Assembly (NCBI GenBank): GCA_023953835.1
Contig: JAMLJB010000004.1
Location: 1-64,000 of the forward strand
Direction: 5' to 3'
Length of the DNA: 64,000 bases
Origin: Rhizobiaceae bacterium
GTDB taxonomy: Bacteria; Pseudomonadota; Alphaproteobacteria; Rhizobiales; Rhizobiaceae
A model generated the notes under the pieces. That model saw only the letters and a program-made list of their open reading frames with translations, had not been told where the DNA came from and did not search any database. This document shows, in pieces, positions 25,885-34,884 of the stretch. Each line of letters opens with the position of its first letter. Positions within the stretch are counted from its first letter, which is position 1. Made by a program: the position numbers and the translations under genes.

Positions 25885-26421
25885 CGGCCATCAGGATTCC
25901 GCAGGCGGCAGCGCCGCCTAGAAAATGGCGATGACGATCCCATTGCCACTTCCAGTATTCCGACCAAGTGAGCGGGGCCTTCCACTCTTAGAAGCCCTTC
26001 GCTGCGCGTTCTCGTCGATCACGCCAGGGCGGCGCGCCCTGACGACCCCGAACGCGTTCCGCATGTGGAGATCGTATTCCTCATGAAAAGCCCTCCGGTC
26101 AGCGATCTGCTGTCGAAAGCTCTCGATGTCAGGTTCCTTTCTAGCGATGGTTCGCGAGGTAGATGATGTCGGCAGCCATGGGTGAAGTTCTTCTCCCCAA
26201 ATGACACTACAGGGCTCCTTTGCAGGTGCCTTGCATCCAGAAGGTGCTTCACGTGAGTCAGAACGCCCCTTTTTCGCACAGAGTTGACTGCAGTCAACTG
26301 GCACCGCTTGCTGCCGTTAACTTTCTGTTAAGATTAAATTTGTTGCCGGATCAGTAGAATCGGTTCTAAATGCGATTTCTTGAAGCGAATAGGGTTCAAA
26401 GCGCATGTGCGAAAAAAACCG
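25885..26421. promoter_or_regulatory. repABC upstream region
   Basis: No gene is supported in these 537 bp. Near its end lie the parS palindrome (26283-26298) and a second inverted repeat TTAAC-TTTCT-GTTAA (26317-26331) inside an AT-rich stretch just before repA. RepA and RepB of this family repress their operon, so both elements may be operators. Confidence 0.55.
26283..26298. promoter_or_regulatory. parS site 1 (repABC type)
   Basis: GTTGACTGCAGTCAAC is a perfect 16-bp palindrome that fits the known repABC centromere consensus GTTNNCNGCNGNNAAC. It lies 124 bp before the repA start. RepB is expected to bind it. Confidence 0.88.
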
Positions 26422-27624
26422 ATGAATATGCAGACCCAAATCGCTGACGCGATCGAAGAAGTCGATGTGCTTGTATCACAGCAAGCAAGCGAATTGTCGG
26501 AAATGCTGCACGAGCATAGACTCGAGATGTTTCCGCCGAACGCCCAGAAAGGCCTCCGCCCTTTTCAGCTTTCCGAGGTCGCTCAGTATATCGGGGTAAC
26601 CAGCGGCCATCTCAAGAATCTATCTCTTGAGGGCAAAGGCCCCCTGCCCTCCGTCACGCCGTCCGGCCGCCGTTCGTACACGGCCGACCAGATCGTGGAG
26701 ATGCGTCACTTCCTCGACAAGCACGGTCGCGGGACCAGCTACGTGCCGCACCGCAAGGGTTCGGAGCACCTTCAGATTCTGGCGGTCGTCAATTTCAAAG
26801 GCGGGTCGGCTAAAACCACGACCTCCGCTCACCTCGCTCAGCATCTAGCGCTTACCGGACACCGAGTTTTAGCAATCGATCTCGACCCGCAGGCGTCGCT
26901 GTCGGCCTTGCATGGCTTTCAACCCGAAGTCGACGAGAATGAATCCCTTTACGAGGCATTGCGCTACGACGACGACCGCAAGCCGCTCTCGGCTTTGGTG
27001 AAGAAAACGAATTTCCCCGGGCTGGACATCGTCCCTGCCAATCTCGAGCTGCAGGAGTACGAGTACGATACCCCTCTGGCGCTATCGCGCAATGACGGCT
27101 CCATGGGCCGTATTTTCTTTGGCCGGCTGGATGACGCGCTGGCTGATGTGGCTGATAACTACGATGTCATCGTCATCGACTGCCCGCCGCAACTTGGTTA
27201 TCTCACGATGACCGCGATCTCGTCGTCGACCGGGGTTCTCATCACCGTTCACCCGCAAATGCTCGACGTGATGTCGATGTGCCAGTTCCTGTTGATGATG
27301 GGAGAGGTAATGGGCACGCTGAAGCGGGCAGGGGCCAACATGCGTCTCGACTGGCTGCGTTATCTCGTTACCCGCTACGAGCCGACAGACGGCCCGCAGA
27401 GCCAGATGGTCGCTTTCATGCGCGCCATCTTCAAGCACCACGTCCTGGTCAACGAGATGCTGAAATCGACGGCCATCTCGGATGCCGGAATCACGAAGCA
27501 GACGCTCTACGAAGTCGAGCGTTCGCAATTTACGCGGTCGACTTATGACCGGGCCATGGAAGCGCTGCATCGGGTCAACGGTGAGATCACCGATCTCATC
27601 CACAAGTCGTGGGGTCGACGCTGA
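26422..27624 (+). CDS. repA: plasmid partition protein RepA
   Basis: RepA is the Walker-type ATPase that segregates repABC plasmids and represses the operon. The 400-residue product (from ATG 26422; ATG 26380 would add 14) has the N-terminal helix-turn-helix of the family (LSEVAQYIGVTSGHLKNLSL), the deviant Walker A KGGSAKTTT starting at Lys126, LAIDLDPQASLSALHG, and VIDCPPQLGYLTM as Walker B. It overlaps repB by one base (TGATG). Confidence 0.95.
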   Translation: MNMQTQIADAIEEVDVLVSQQASELSEMLHEHRLEMFPPNAQKGLRPFQLSEVAQYIGVTSGHLKNLSLEGKGPLPSVTPSGRRSYTADQIVEMRHFLDKHGRGTSYVPHRKGSEHLQILAVVNFKGGSAKTTTSAHLAQHLALTGHRVLAIDLDPQASLSALHGFQPEVDENESLYEALRYDDDRKPLSALVKKTNFPGLDIVPANLELQEYEYDTPLALSRNDGSMGRIFFGRLDDALADVADNYDVIVIDCPPQLGYLTMTAISSSTGVLITVHPQMLDVMSMCQFLLMMGEVMGTLKRAGANMRLDWLRYLVTRYEPTDGPQSQMVAFMRAIFKHHVLVNEMLKSTAISDAGITKQTLYEVERSQFTRSTYDRAMEALHRVNGEITDLIHKSWGRR

Positions 27625-28646
27625 TGTCCAGAAAGAACCTGTTGTCGTCTCTCACCGAGCGAAAGTTGACTGCGGTCAACTCTTCGCCTGCTCAGCCAGT
27701 TGCGGCCTCTCCAGCACAGGACAGAATCCGTAACCGCGGGGCTTTTGGCGCGATCACCCGTTCCATCGACGAACTCGCCGAACGGGCGCAACAGGCAAAC
27801 GAAATCGAGGCGCGGCTCCTGGAAGGCGCTGTCGTCATCGAACTCGACCCGTCTGTTGTCGACGCTTCCTTTGTCGCGGACCGCATGGGCGACGACGAGG
27901 CTGCATTCAACGAGCTTCTCGAGGCGATCAAGGAGCACGGGCAGGCGTCTCCAATCCTTGTGAGGCCGCATCCTGGGCTCGATGGCCGATACATGATCGT
28001 TTTCGGCCACAGGCGGCATCGGGTTGCCAAGACACTAGGCCGGAAGGTGAGGGCGGTTGTCCGTGAGATGGAAGACCGCGATCACGTGATTGCCCAGGGG
28101 CAGGAAAATTCTGCTCGAGCCGACCTCTCCTTTATCGAGAAGGCCGTGTTTGCAGGCAGCCTCGAAGGTCAGGGCTACGATCGCGATGTGATCATGCAAG
28201 CGTTGTCGGTCGACAAAACCGTCGTCTCCAAGATGCTGTCTGTCCTCAACGACATCCCGGCCGACGTGGTGTCTGCCATCGGAGCCGCCCGAAACAGCGG
28301 CCGTGACCGTTGGTACAAGTTGGCTCTCAAGTTCAGGGAAGACGGCGCAGCAAAGTCCGGTGAGGAGATGCTCAGGTCGGACGATTTCAAAGCTGCCGAC
28401 AGCGACAGCCGATTGGAATTGTTGACCCGCCATCTGGATAAACCTGCCGTAAAACCCTGGCAGAAGGCCGCCGCAGCCAAATCCTGGGCTCCTAAGGACA
28501 AATCAGTTAGCGTCGTCGCCAAACCGCGCCCAAAAGGCGTCGCGATCGAGATAACGAAAACCGACGCGAAGCCTTTCGCGGACTGGATTACAGGCAATCT
28601 GGACAGCCTCTACGAGGCGTTCAGGAAGTCGAAGCAGGAGAACTGA
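27624..28646 (+). CDS. repB: plasmid partition protein RepB
   Basis: RepB is the ParB-like protein that binds parS. The 340-residue protein begins MSRKNLLSSL, has the ParB/Srx-type domain (IKEHGQASPILVRPHP, then YMIVFGHRRHRVAKTLGRKV), the ENSARADLSFIEKA motif (about 155-168) and a central helix-turn-helix (QALSVDKTVVSKMLSVLND). Its own codons 14-19 contain a second parS site. It is coupled to repA. Confidence 0.95.
   Translation: MSRKNLLSSLTERKLTAVNSSPAQPVAASPAQDRIRNRGAFGAITRSIDELAERAQQANEIEARLLEGAVVIELDPSVVDASFVADRMGDDEAAFNELLEAIKEHGQASPILVRPHPGLDGRYMIVFGHRRHRVAKTLGRKVRAVVREMEDRDHVIAQGQENSARADLSFIEKAVFAGSLEGQGYDRDVIMQALSVDKTVVSKMLSVLNDIPADVVSAIGAARNSGRDRWYKLALKFREDGAAKSGEEMLRSDDFKAADSDSRLELLTRHLDKPAVKPWQKAAAAKSWAPKDKSVSVVAKPRPKGVAIEITKTDAKPFADWITGNLDSLYEAFRKSKQEN
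27665..27680. promoter_or_regulatory. parS site 2, inside repB
   Basis: GTTGACTGCGGTCAAC matches the GTTNNCNGCNGNNAAC consensus and differs by one base from site 1. It lies within the first 60 bp of the repB coding sequence. Confidence 0.8.
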
Positions 28647-28803
28647 AACCGCAAAAGAAAAAGGCCCCCGAACGATCTCTCGCGGAAGCCCTTCTCAACG
28701 TCTAGCAACTTGAGAATCTCATTTCCGCGAATCACTGTCAAGAGTCCTAGGCGTCGATTCGGCGAGCAGGTTTCTTTTGCCTGATTAGAAGGCGAAGGAA
28801 GAA
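28647..28803 (-). ncRNA. repB-repC intergenic region with antisense RNA (incA-type)
   Basis: All repABC plasmids carry a small counter-transcribed RNA here that limits RepC. The 157-bp gap has the expected features: AAAAAGGCCCCCGAACGATC (a conserved terminator half for the minus-strand RNA) near 28660, and a nested inverted repeat, TCGCGGAA (28680-28687) with TTCCGCGA (28723-28730) enclosing TTCTCAA (28692-28698) with TTGAGAA (28710-28716). The RNA boundaries cannot be fixed from sequence. Confidence 0.75.
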
Positions 28804-30141
28804 ATGCACACGCATACCGCAACGACGCCCTTTGGGCGGCGGCCGATGACGCTTGGCCTGATTTCAAGCCAAGCCGCCGCGAAGAACATAGAGCAGGGCG
28901 CCAAAGTCTCGAAGTGGCAGGTGTTTCGCGACATCCGTGAAGCCAAGGAAGCCCTGGGCGCAACCGATCGCGCCTTGGCCATTCTCAACGCCTTGCTGAC
29001 TTTCCATCGCGAGGAAGAGCTGACGGGAGAGGCCAACCTGATCGTTTTCCCGTCGAACGAGCAACTGATCCGGCGCGCCAACGGCGTGTCCCCGACGACG
29101 CTGAGGCGTCATCTGGCCAATCTCGTGACCTCTGGCCTCATCATCCGGCGGGACAGCCCGAACGGCAAGCGGTTTGCCCGCAAAGGGCGGGGCGGCGAGA
29201 TCGAGCAAGCCTACGGCTTCGATCTGTCGCCGATCGTGGCTCGGGCCGAGGAGTTCCGTGAGTTGGCTGAAGCCGTCGCGGCCGAGCGTAAGGCGCTTCG
29301 TCTGGTCAAGGAGCGGCTGACGATTTGCCGGCGTGACGTCGTCAAGATGATCGAGGCTGGCATCAATGAGAGCGTGCCAGGCAACTGGCGTGGCTTCCAG
29401 CGGTGCTACGAGACGATTGTCGCCCGGCTTCCGCGCACGGCGCCACGACAGGTCCTCGAGGTGATCGCCGACGAGTTGGAAGACCTTTGGGCGGACGTCC
29501 ATCAGACGTTGGAATCATTCGTTAAATCAGAAGAATCGAACGCCAATGAGTCCCATTCTGAACGCCACATACAAAATTCAAACTCAGACTTTCATCCTAC
29601 CGGTGAAACTGAATACGGCTTAGGAGAAAAAGAAGAAGCGAGCGGCACCGCCGAGCATACCGACAACGTACGCAGCCTGCCAAGACGGGATTTGCCCCTG
29701 GGGATGGTGCTGAGCGCCTGCCCGGACATTGTGCCTTACGCCGAGGGCGGACAAATCCGCAGTTGGCGCGATCTCGGCGGTGCTGCCGACCGGGCGCGGC
29801 CGAGCATGGGGGTAAGCCCAAGCGCCTGGCAGGAAGCGGTCGAGGTGATGGGCCAACAGACCGCCGCAATCGTGCTGGCGGCGATCCTGCAACGGGCCGA
29901 GCATATCCGCAGCCGCGGCGGCTATCTGCGCGATTTGACGGAGCGGGCACGGGCGCAGAAATTCTCGGTCTGGCCGATGATCACCGCGCTGCTGAATGCC
30001 CGGATGGAGGCGTTGGAAAAGGCGGTCGCATCAGGTTCGTCGGCGCCGGTGGTCGGGCCGGGGGCCAATGCCGCCCCGCCCGACCACCCGCTCCCAATCA
30101 GCAACGCGCTGCGCGATAGCATGAAGAAGAAGGGCTGGTGA
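28804..30141 (+). CDS. repC: replication initiator RepC
   Basis: RepC (445 residues) starts replication of the plasmid. The start follows GAAGGAAGAA. The N-terminal region reads TTPFGRRPMTLGLI, then VSKWQVFRDIREAKEALGAT and NEQLIRRANGVSPTTLRRHL, all hallmarks of RepC; the middle is variable and the C-terminus has RSRGGYLRDLTERARAQKFS. In the family the origin lies inside the gene, in an AT-rich patch. Here about 29515-29640 is clearly AT-richer than the rest. Confidence 0.95.
   Translation: MHTHTATTPFGRRPMTLGLISSQAAAKNIEQGAKVSKWQVFRDIREAKEALGATDRALAILNALLTFHREEELTGEANLIVFPSNEQLIRRANGVSPTTLRRHLANLVTSGLIIRRDSPNGKRFARKGRGGEIEQAYGFDLSPIVARAEEFRELAEAVAAERKALRLVKERLTICRRDVVKMIEAGINESVPGNWRGFQRCYETIVARLPRTAPRQVLEVIADELEDLWADVHQTLESFVKSEESNANESHSERHIQNSNSDFHPTGETEYGLGEKEEASGTAEHTDNVRSLPRRDLPLGMVLSACPDIVPYAEGGQIRSWRDLGGAADRARPSMGVSPSAWQEAVEVMGQQTAAIVLAAILQRAEHIRSRGGYLRDLTERARAQKFSVWPMITALLNARMEALEKAVASGSSAPVVGPGANAAPPDHPLPISNALRDSMKKKGW
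29515..29640. other. oriV: probable origin of replication inside repC
   Basis: This part of repC is conspicuously AT-rich against the surrounding GC-rich codons (for example GTTAAATCAGAAGAATCG and ATACAAAATTCAAACTC). In studied repABC plasmids oriV lies in such a patch within repC. The exact limits are inferred. Confidence 0.55.
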
Positions 30142-30152
30142 CGATGCCCAGT

Positions 30153-30365
30153 TCAGACACCTGTCGCGGCCGTGCTCTCGGCGCCGATCATCCCGGTACG
30201 ACGGGCTCGGTCAATCAGGCTCTTCACCGAGGAGAGGGACCACTTCGAGCCGCCGCGCGGCGTCCGTTCGTGCAGGCGCTCGAGCTGCCCGCGATCTCGC
30301 GCGACGTCAGATCCGAATTGGAGATGTGAATCCCGGCGACCAGCGTCATCAGCCGTTCTTCCGGC
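30153..30365 (-). pseudogene. remnant of a serine recombinase C-terminus
   Basis: Two minus-strand frames together give RLMTLVAGIHISNSDLTSRE followed by QLERLHERTPRGGSKWSLSS and VKSLIDRARRTG, which parallels the C-terminus of the resolvase at 35834-36757 (RLMTLVAGIAIADPDLSLRA, RERAPRGGWRWAASSVKHLL). The N-terminal catalytic part is missing and one frameshift is present, so it is a relic of another transposon. Confidence 0.72.
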
Positions 30366-30386
30366 AACTGGCGCGGAAATCTGGCA

Positions 30387-30430
30387 TTGACTCTGCCCAG
30401 CAGCAACGCATATATGACCCATTGGGTTAT
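30387..30430 (+). promoter_or_regulatory. higBA promoter and operator
   Basis: TTGACT (30387-30392) and TATATG (30411-30416) with 18 bp between them form a good sigma-70 promoter. An inverted repeat ATGACCC-ATT-GGGTTAT (30414-30430, one mismatch) overlaps the -10 region and probably binds the antitoxin. Confidence 0.6.
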
Positions 30431-30439
30431 AGGAAACGC

Positions 30440-30778
30440 ATGCAGACCGTCGCCGAGACACCATTGTTCATCAAGCAGGCGGCGGAGCTGTTCAGCGACG
30501 ATGAACGCAAGGAGCTGATCGACTTTCTCGCGGCCAATCCGCAGGTGGGTGACGAGATTCCAGGCACCGGTGGCGTGCGCAAGATGCGGTTCGGCGCGAA
30601 AGGCAAGGGCAAACGCGGCGGTGCGAGGGTCATCTACTACTGGTACAGCGATGACGCACCGATCTATGCGCTGTTGGCCTATGGCAAGAACGAGAAGGTC
30701 GATCTGAAACCGGAAGAGGCGAAGGCGGTCGTGGCATTTGCCAAGGCGATCAAGGCAGCGAACAGGAGCAGGACATGA
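30440..30778 (+). CDS. higB: RelE/HigB-type toxin
   Basis: The 112-residue protein (MQTVAETPLFIKQAAELFSD ... KMRFGAKGKGKRGGARVIYY ... YAKNEKV-like KNEKVDL) matches the HigB/RelE-like COG4737 group, which cleaves mRNA. I choose ATG 30440, after TATAGGAAACGC. It overlaps the antitoxin gene by four bases, in the toxin-first order typical of higBA. Confidence 0.85.
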   Translation: MQTVAETPLFIKQAAELFSDDERKELIDFLAANPQVGDEIPGTGGVRKMRFGAKGKGKRGGARVIYYWYSDDAPIYALLAYGKNEKVDLKPEEAKAVVAFAKAIKAANRSRT

Positions 30779-31122
30779 GCGAGATGACAAAGTTCGGCGC
30801 CGACCTGATTCAGTCCATGTCCGAGGCTCTGGCGCACGCGCAGGGCAAGGACGTTCCGGGCATCAAGATCCACACCGTCGATGTCGGCGCGGTGGACGCG
30901 AAGGCAATCCGCAAGAAGCTCGATCTGACACAGGACGAGATGGCGACTGTGCTGGGAACCAGCCCTTCCGGCTACAAGAAATGGGAACAGGGCAAGCGGC
31001 AGCCAAGCGGCGCTGCCCGCACGCTGCTTCGTGTCATGGACCGAGAGCCCGAGGCCGTGCTGCGTGCTCTCACGTTGAAAGATGGCGACGCTGCCCCGAC
31101 TAACCAGGCTCCCGCGCACTGA
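30775..31122 (+). CDS. higA: HigA-type antitoxin, XRE family
   Basis: The 115-residue product has a helix-turn-helix (AIRKKLDLTQDEMATVLGTS then YKKWEQGKRQPSGAA, about 42-82) of the XRE family. It neutralises HigB and represses the operon through the upstream operator. The pair would stabilise the plasmid by killing cured cells. Confidence 0.85.
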   Translation: MSEMTKFGADLIQSMSEALAHAQGKDVPGIKIHTVDVGAVDAKAIRKKLDLTQDEMATVLGTSPSGYKKWEQGKRQPSGAARTLLRVMDREPEAVLRALTLKDGDAAPTNQAPAH

Positions 31123-31147
31123 CGGCAGGGCAGGGGAGGGGGCTTTT

Positions 31148-32290
31148 CTACAGTCCGGACGCCTTGGTCAGGTTGGTCCGGAACCGGTCGCGTCGGCGCT
31201 GGTATTTGCGGGTCATCTCGGCCGAGGCGTGGCCGAGCTGCTTTTGCACGTAGCGCTCCTCGATGTCGGCGGAGGAGGCGAGGCCCGAGCGCAGCGAATG
31301 GCCGGCGAACAGCAGCACGCGCTCCGCATCCGGCAGATCGGCGCGGACGCCGGCGGCGAGCACGGTCTGCTTGACCAGGCGGGCGACGTGCTTGTCGGAA
31401 AGCCGCTCGACGTCGACGGTCTTGTTGTCCTTAAAAATGCGGCGGAACAGCGGGCCGCGCACGATGCGGCCGTACTTGATCCAGGTTTCGAGCGCGGCGA
31501 CGGGGCAGGTGTCGTCACTGGAGCCGCGGCCGACTTCGACCTCGCGCCAGCCGGTTTTTCCCCGCAATGTGACCAGCACGCCCTTGCCGGGGAAAAACTC
31601 GATCCAGCCGCAGCCGTCGCTGTGGTCGTCGCGCTCGATGTCGAGGCCGACGATCTCGGAGCGGCGCAGGCCGCCGGCGAAGCCGAGCAGCAGGATGGCG
31701 CGATCGCGCAGCCCCCTGAGATCGTGGCCAAGCGTGGCCAGCATGGCGACGAGGTCGTCGCCCAAAACGGCTTCCTTCACACGCGGCGGTTTTGCGTGCT
31801 TGCGGCGGATGCCGGCGAGCACGGTGGCGATGTGGCGATCGGCCCGGTCGAGGACAAAACCGCGCTGGGTAAAATTCCAGGAAAGGCCGGAAAGCCGGCG
31901 CTCGATGGTCGCAACCGAAAGGGCAGGGGCGCCGAGCTTGGCACCACCGGCGGCACAGGCGCTGATATAGAGGCCGATCAGCTTCGGATCCGGCGGCAGG
32001 GGATCGAAGCCGTTGCGCCGGCACCAGGAGGAATAGTGGGAAAAATCCTTGGCGTAGGCGCTGCGGGTATTCTCGGAGCTGGCGGCCTTGGCGTAGGCCG
32101 TCGCGGTCTCGATGAGGGCTTCGAGGCGCGCCGGGACACGCGGCGTCGGCGGCGCGGCGCCCATTGCCATGACGAGATCGACGACGTCGGGCATTTCGCC
32201 CCCAAGAGCGTCGCCGCTGCGCGAATTCTCGGCCGGGAGATCGATTTTGGTGGGTGTCAGTTGACCGTTTTTCGTGAGACTGGTCGTCAT
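31148..32290 (-). CDS. tyrosine site-specific recombinase
   Basis: The 380-residue protein has a SAM-like N-terminal DNA-binding region (SENTRSAYAKDFSHYSSWCR) and a catalytic domain with Arg in GGLRRSEIVGLD, HSLRSG (His-x-x-Arg), and GHASAEMTRKYQRR with the nucleophile Tyr. Its first 12 codons lie in the left end of the neighbouring transposon (32255 onward), so insertion probably replaced the original N-terminus. It may act in resolution of plasmid multimers or integration. Confidence 0.85.
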   Translation of the reverse strand: MTTSLTKNGQLTPTKIDLPAENSRSGDALGGEMPDVVDLVMAMGAAPPTPRVPARLEALIETATAYAKAASSENTRSAYAKDFSHYSSWCRRNGFDPLPPDPKLIGLYISACAAGGAKLGAPALSVATIERRLSGLSWNFTQRGFVLDRADRHIATVLAGIRRKHAKPPRVKEAVLGDDLVAMLATLGHDLRGLRDRAILLLGFAGGLRRSEIVGLDIERDDHSDGCGWIEFFPGKGVLVTLRGKTGWREVEVGRGSSDDTCPVAALETWIKYGRIVRGPLFRRIFKDNKTVDVERLSDKHVARLVKQTVLAAGVRADLPDAERVLLFAGHSLRSGLASSADIEERYVQKQLGHASAEMTRKYQRRRDRFRTNLTKASGL

Positions 32291-32401
32291 TTATTTTCAA
32301 AGCGTTAGCCGATTCAGATTTCGTGAGACCGAGTCGGTTTCGTTGAGACTGAACTGTCACGCGATTCAGATATGGTGAGACTACCTTGATACACCAAGCG
32401 C

Positions 32402-34009
32402 GTGAAGGGCATGCGACGTGACCAGCTCAACGAACAAGAATGGCAGGACGTGCTTCGGCATGCGGACGTTCTGCGGCGGTTGCCGCTGCGACCCACTGCG
32501 GGCGAAGTGGCCGATGCCATGGCGAACCTCGCGGTCAGCCGTGCGACGCTGTTCCGCTGGCTGAAGCGGTATCGAACAGAGGAGCGCGCTGCAGCGCTTC
32601 TTCACCGGAAGTCGGGGCGGCACGGCGGCATCGATGCCTTTGATCCTGCTCTGAAGACGATCGTCGATCACAACATCACGACGTTCTACGCGATGCCGGA
32701 AAGGCCGACGCTGACGCGGCTTTGGAAGCGGATCTCATCCGATTGCCGGGCAGAACAGTTGCCGCCGCCGTCGATCCGGCGGCTCAAGGCCTACCTGCGC
32801 ACGCTCGATGTCGAGGCACTGAAGCGCCGTCGTGAGGGCAAAGCACGGGCCGAAGCGCAATTTCTGGCGCTCCCAGGCGAGCTTTCGGTGCAGCATCCGC
32901 TGCAGATCGTCCAGATCGATCATACGAAGGTCGACGTGACGGTTGTCGATCCGATCGAAAGGCAGCCGATCGGCCGTCCTATCCTGACCATCGCCATCGA
33001 CGTCTGTACCCGGATGGTTCTGGGCTTCTACCTGTCCCTGGAGGCGCCGTCCGTGACATCGGTAGCGCTCTGCCTGACGCATGCGATCATCGACAAGACG
33101 CGCTGGCTGGAAGATCGCGGGATATCGGTGGAATGGCCGACGAGCGGCCTACCCGAATGCATTCACGTCGACAACGGCGCCGAATTCCACTCTCGCGCCT
33201 TCAAGCGCGGCTGCGACGACCACAACATCGCTATCTCCTACCGCCCGCCGGGGACGCCACGGTTCGGCGGGCACATCGAACGCCTGATCGGCACGATGAT
33301 GGGCGCGGTGCACCTGCTGCCCGGCACGCACTTCTCCAACGTGCTGGACCGGGGCGACTACGATCCCGAGGCGCGCGCCGTGATGACCATGCGCGAGCTC
33401 GAAGCCTGGCTGGCGCTGGAAATCATCGCCTACCATTCCGACCTGCACCGCGGCATTGGTCGGCCGCCGGTCGCGGCCTGGAACGAGGCGATAGGCGCGC
33501 GTCCTCCGCGGCACGTGCGCGATCCGCTCGCCTTCCTGATCGATTTCCTGCCGTTCGAGCCGCGCGTGCTGCGGCGGACCGGCATTCATCTCAACAACAT
33601 CTGCTACTGGTCGGACGGCTTTGCGCGCTGGATTGGCCGGTGCGACGACAAGGTGCTCGTCAAATACGATCCGCGGGACCTGCATCAGGTCTTCGTCAAG
33701 CTTGGCGAGAACTATCTGATGGCGCCGACGCGCAATCCCGGGCGCCCGGCGATCACGCTATGGGAGCAGAAGGCGGCGCTGCGCGTACAGCGGGCTCGCG
33801 GCCGCCGCGAGATCGATGAGGAGACGATCTTCCAGACGATCGCCGCACAGCGCGCCCTGGTGGACCAGGCAACGCGGGAAACCACGCAAACCCGCAGGCT
33901 ACGGGCTCGCCGCGCCCATCTGCAACCAAGGCCGGCGCTTCCGGCAAGCGCACCGGCCGACGAGCCGGTGATCGCCTTGCCGCATTTCCCGGTGGAGGTT
34001 TGGGAATGA
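32402..34009 (+). CDS. tniA: transposase TniA (DDE)
   Basis: The 535-residue protein is a retroviral-integrase-fold transposase of the TniA/TnsB/MuA group. An N-terminal helix-turn-helix (LAVSRATLFRWLKRYRTEER) precedes the catalytic core with Asp in VQIDHTKVD, Asp in IHVDNGAEFHS, and Glu in GGHIERLIGTMMG. It is coupled to tniB by an ATGA overlap. Confidence 0.9.
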   Translation: MKGMRRDQLNEQEWQDVLRHADVLRRLPLRPTAGEVADAMANLAVSRATLFRWLKRYRTEERAAALLHRKSGRHGGIDAFDPALKTIVDHNITTFYAMPERPTLTRLWKRISSDCRAEQLPPPSIRRLKAYLRTLDVEALKRRREGKARAEAQFLALPGELSVQHPLQIVQIDHTKVDVTVVDPIERQPIGRPILTIAIDVCTRMVLGFYLSLEAPSVTSVALCLTHAIIDKTRWLEDRGISVEWPTSGLPECIHVDNGAEFHSRAFKRGCDDHNIAISYRPPGTPRFGGHIERLIGTMMGAVHLLPGTHFSNVLDRGDYDPEARAVMTMRELEAWLALEIIAYHSDLHRGIGRPPVAAWNEAIGARPPRHVRDPLAFLIDFLPFEPRVLRRTGIHLNNICYWSDGFARWIGRCDDKVLVKYDPRDLHQVFVKLGENYLMAPTRNPGRPAITLWEQKAALRVQRARGRREIDEETIFQTIAAQRALVDQATRETTQTRRLRARRAHLQPRPALPASAPADEPVIALPHFPVEVWE

Positions 34010-34881
34010 CGGCCTATCCGCACCTCGATCCCGCCGTTCAGGGCCATGCCGATCTGCCCGACCGCGAGCGTGTCGAACATATTCGGGTCGACCGCTGGAT
34101 CGACTATCCGCGTGCCCGCCATGCGCTCGACAAGCTCGAGGAACTGCTTCTGTTTCCCAAGCGTGCCCGCATGCCCAATCTGTTGATCTTCGGCGCTTCC
34201 GGGATGGGCAAGACGATGATCATCGAGAAGTTCGTGCGCGCCAATCCGCCCAGCTTCGATGAGAGCAGCGGGATCCATCATCGGCCGGTCATCGTCGTGC
34301 AGATGGTCGCTTCCCCAGACGAGGGACGTTTCTATCATCGCCTGCTTTCCGTGATCGGCGCACCGCCGCCGACCCGCGCGACGCTCGGGCAACTCGAGAC
34401 ACAGGCACTGCGGCTGCTCCAGGAGATCGCGCCGCGCATGCTTGTCATCGACGAGGTCCAGAATCTGATCGCCGGTACCTATCGCGAGCAGCGCAGGATG
34501 CTCAATCTGTTGCGCTTCCTCGGCAATGAGCTGCGGATTCCGCTGATCTGCCTCGGTTCGCACGAGGCACGCGATGCAATCCGGGGCGATGCCCATCTCA
34601 ACAGCCGCTTCGAACCCTACGGCTTGGCGCCGTGGCGGCCCGATGCCGACTTCCACGGGCTGATCGGCGGTCTTCTGTACTCGCTGCCGTTGCGCTTGCC
34701 GTCGGAGCTGACGGACAGCGCCCTCAAGCGTCTCGTCGAGGCTAATGGCGGGATCACCGACGCGATCTTCAAGATGGTCAGGGGTCTGGCGACAGACGCC
34801 ATCCTCAACGGCAAAGAACGGATCACGTCGGCCGCGATCCTCGATCACCGCGTCACCGCGCCGACGACCTTCGCGGCCTGA
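34006..34881 (+). CDS. tniB: transposition ATPase TniB
   Basis: The 291-residue AAA+ protein has Walker A GASGMGKTMI (about residues 64-73) and Walker B MLVIDEVQNL (about 145-154). TniB-type ATPases select the target and activate TniA. The start overlaps the tniA stop. Confidence 0.9.
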   Translation: MTAYPHLDPAVQGHADLPDRERVEHIRVDRWIDYPRARHALDKLEELLLFPKRARMPNLLIFGASGMGKTMIIEKFVRANPPSFDESSGIHHRPVIVVQMVASPDEGRFYHRLLSVIGAPPPTRATLGQLETQALRLLQEIAPRMLVIDEVQNLIAGTYREQRRMLNLLRFLGNELRIPLICLGSHEARDAIRGDAHLNSRFEPYGLAPWRPDADFHGLIGGLLYSLPLRLPSELTDSALKRLVEANGGITDAIFKMVRGLATDAILNGKERITSAAILDHRVTAPTTFAA

Positions 34882-34884
34882 CTC

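Noticed and set aside
25918..26304. A 128-codon minus-strand frame upstream of repA
   Set aside because: It has no recognised domain, contains the parS site at its start, and has no supporting context.
31082..32308. A 408-codon plus-strand frame over the integrase
   Set aside because: The minus-strand integrase has all catalytic residues; the plus frame does not match a family.
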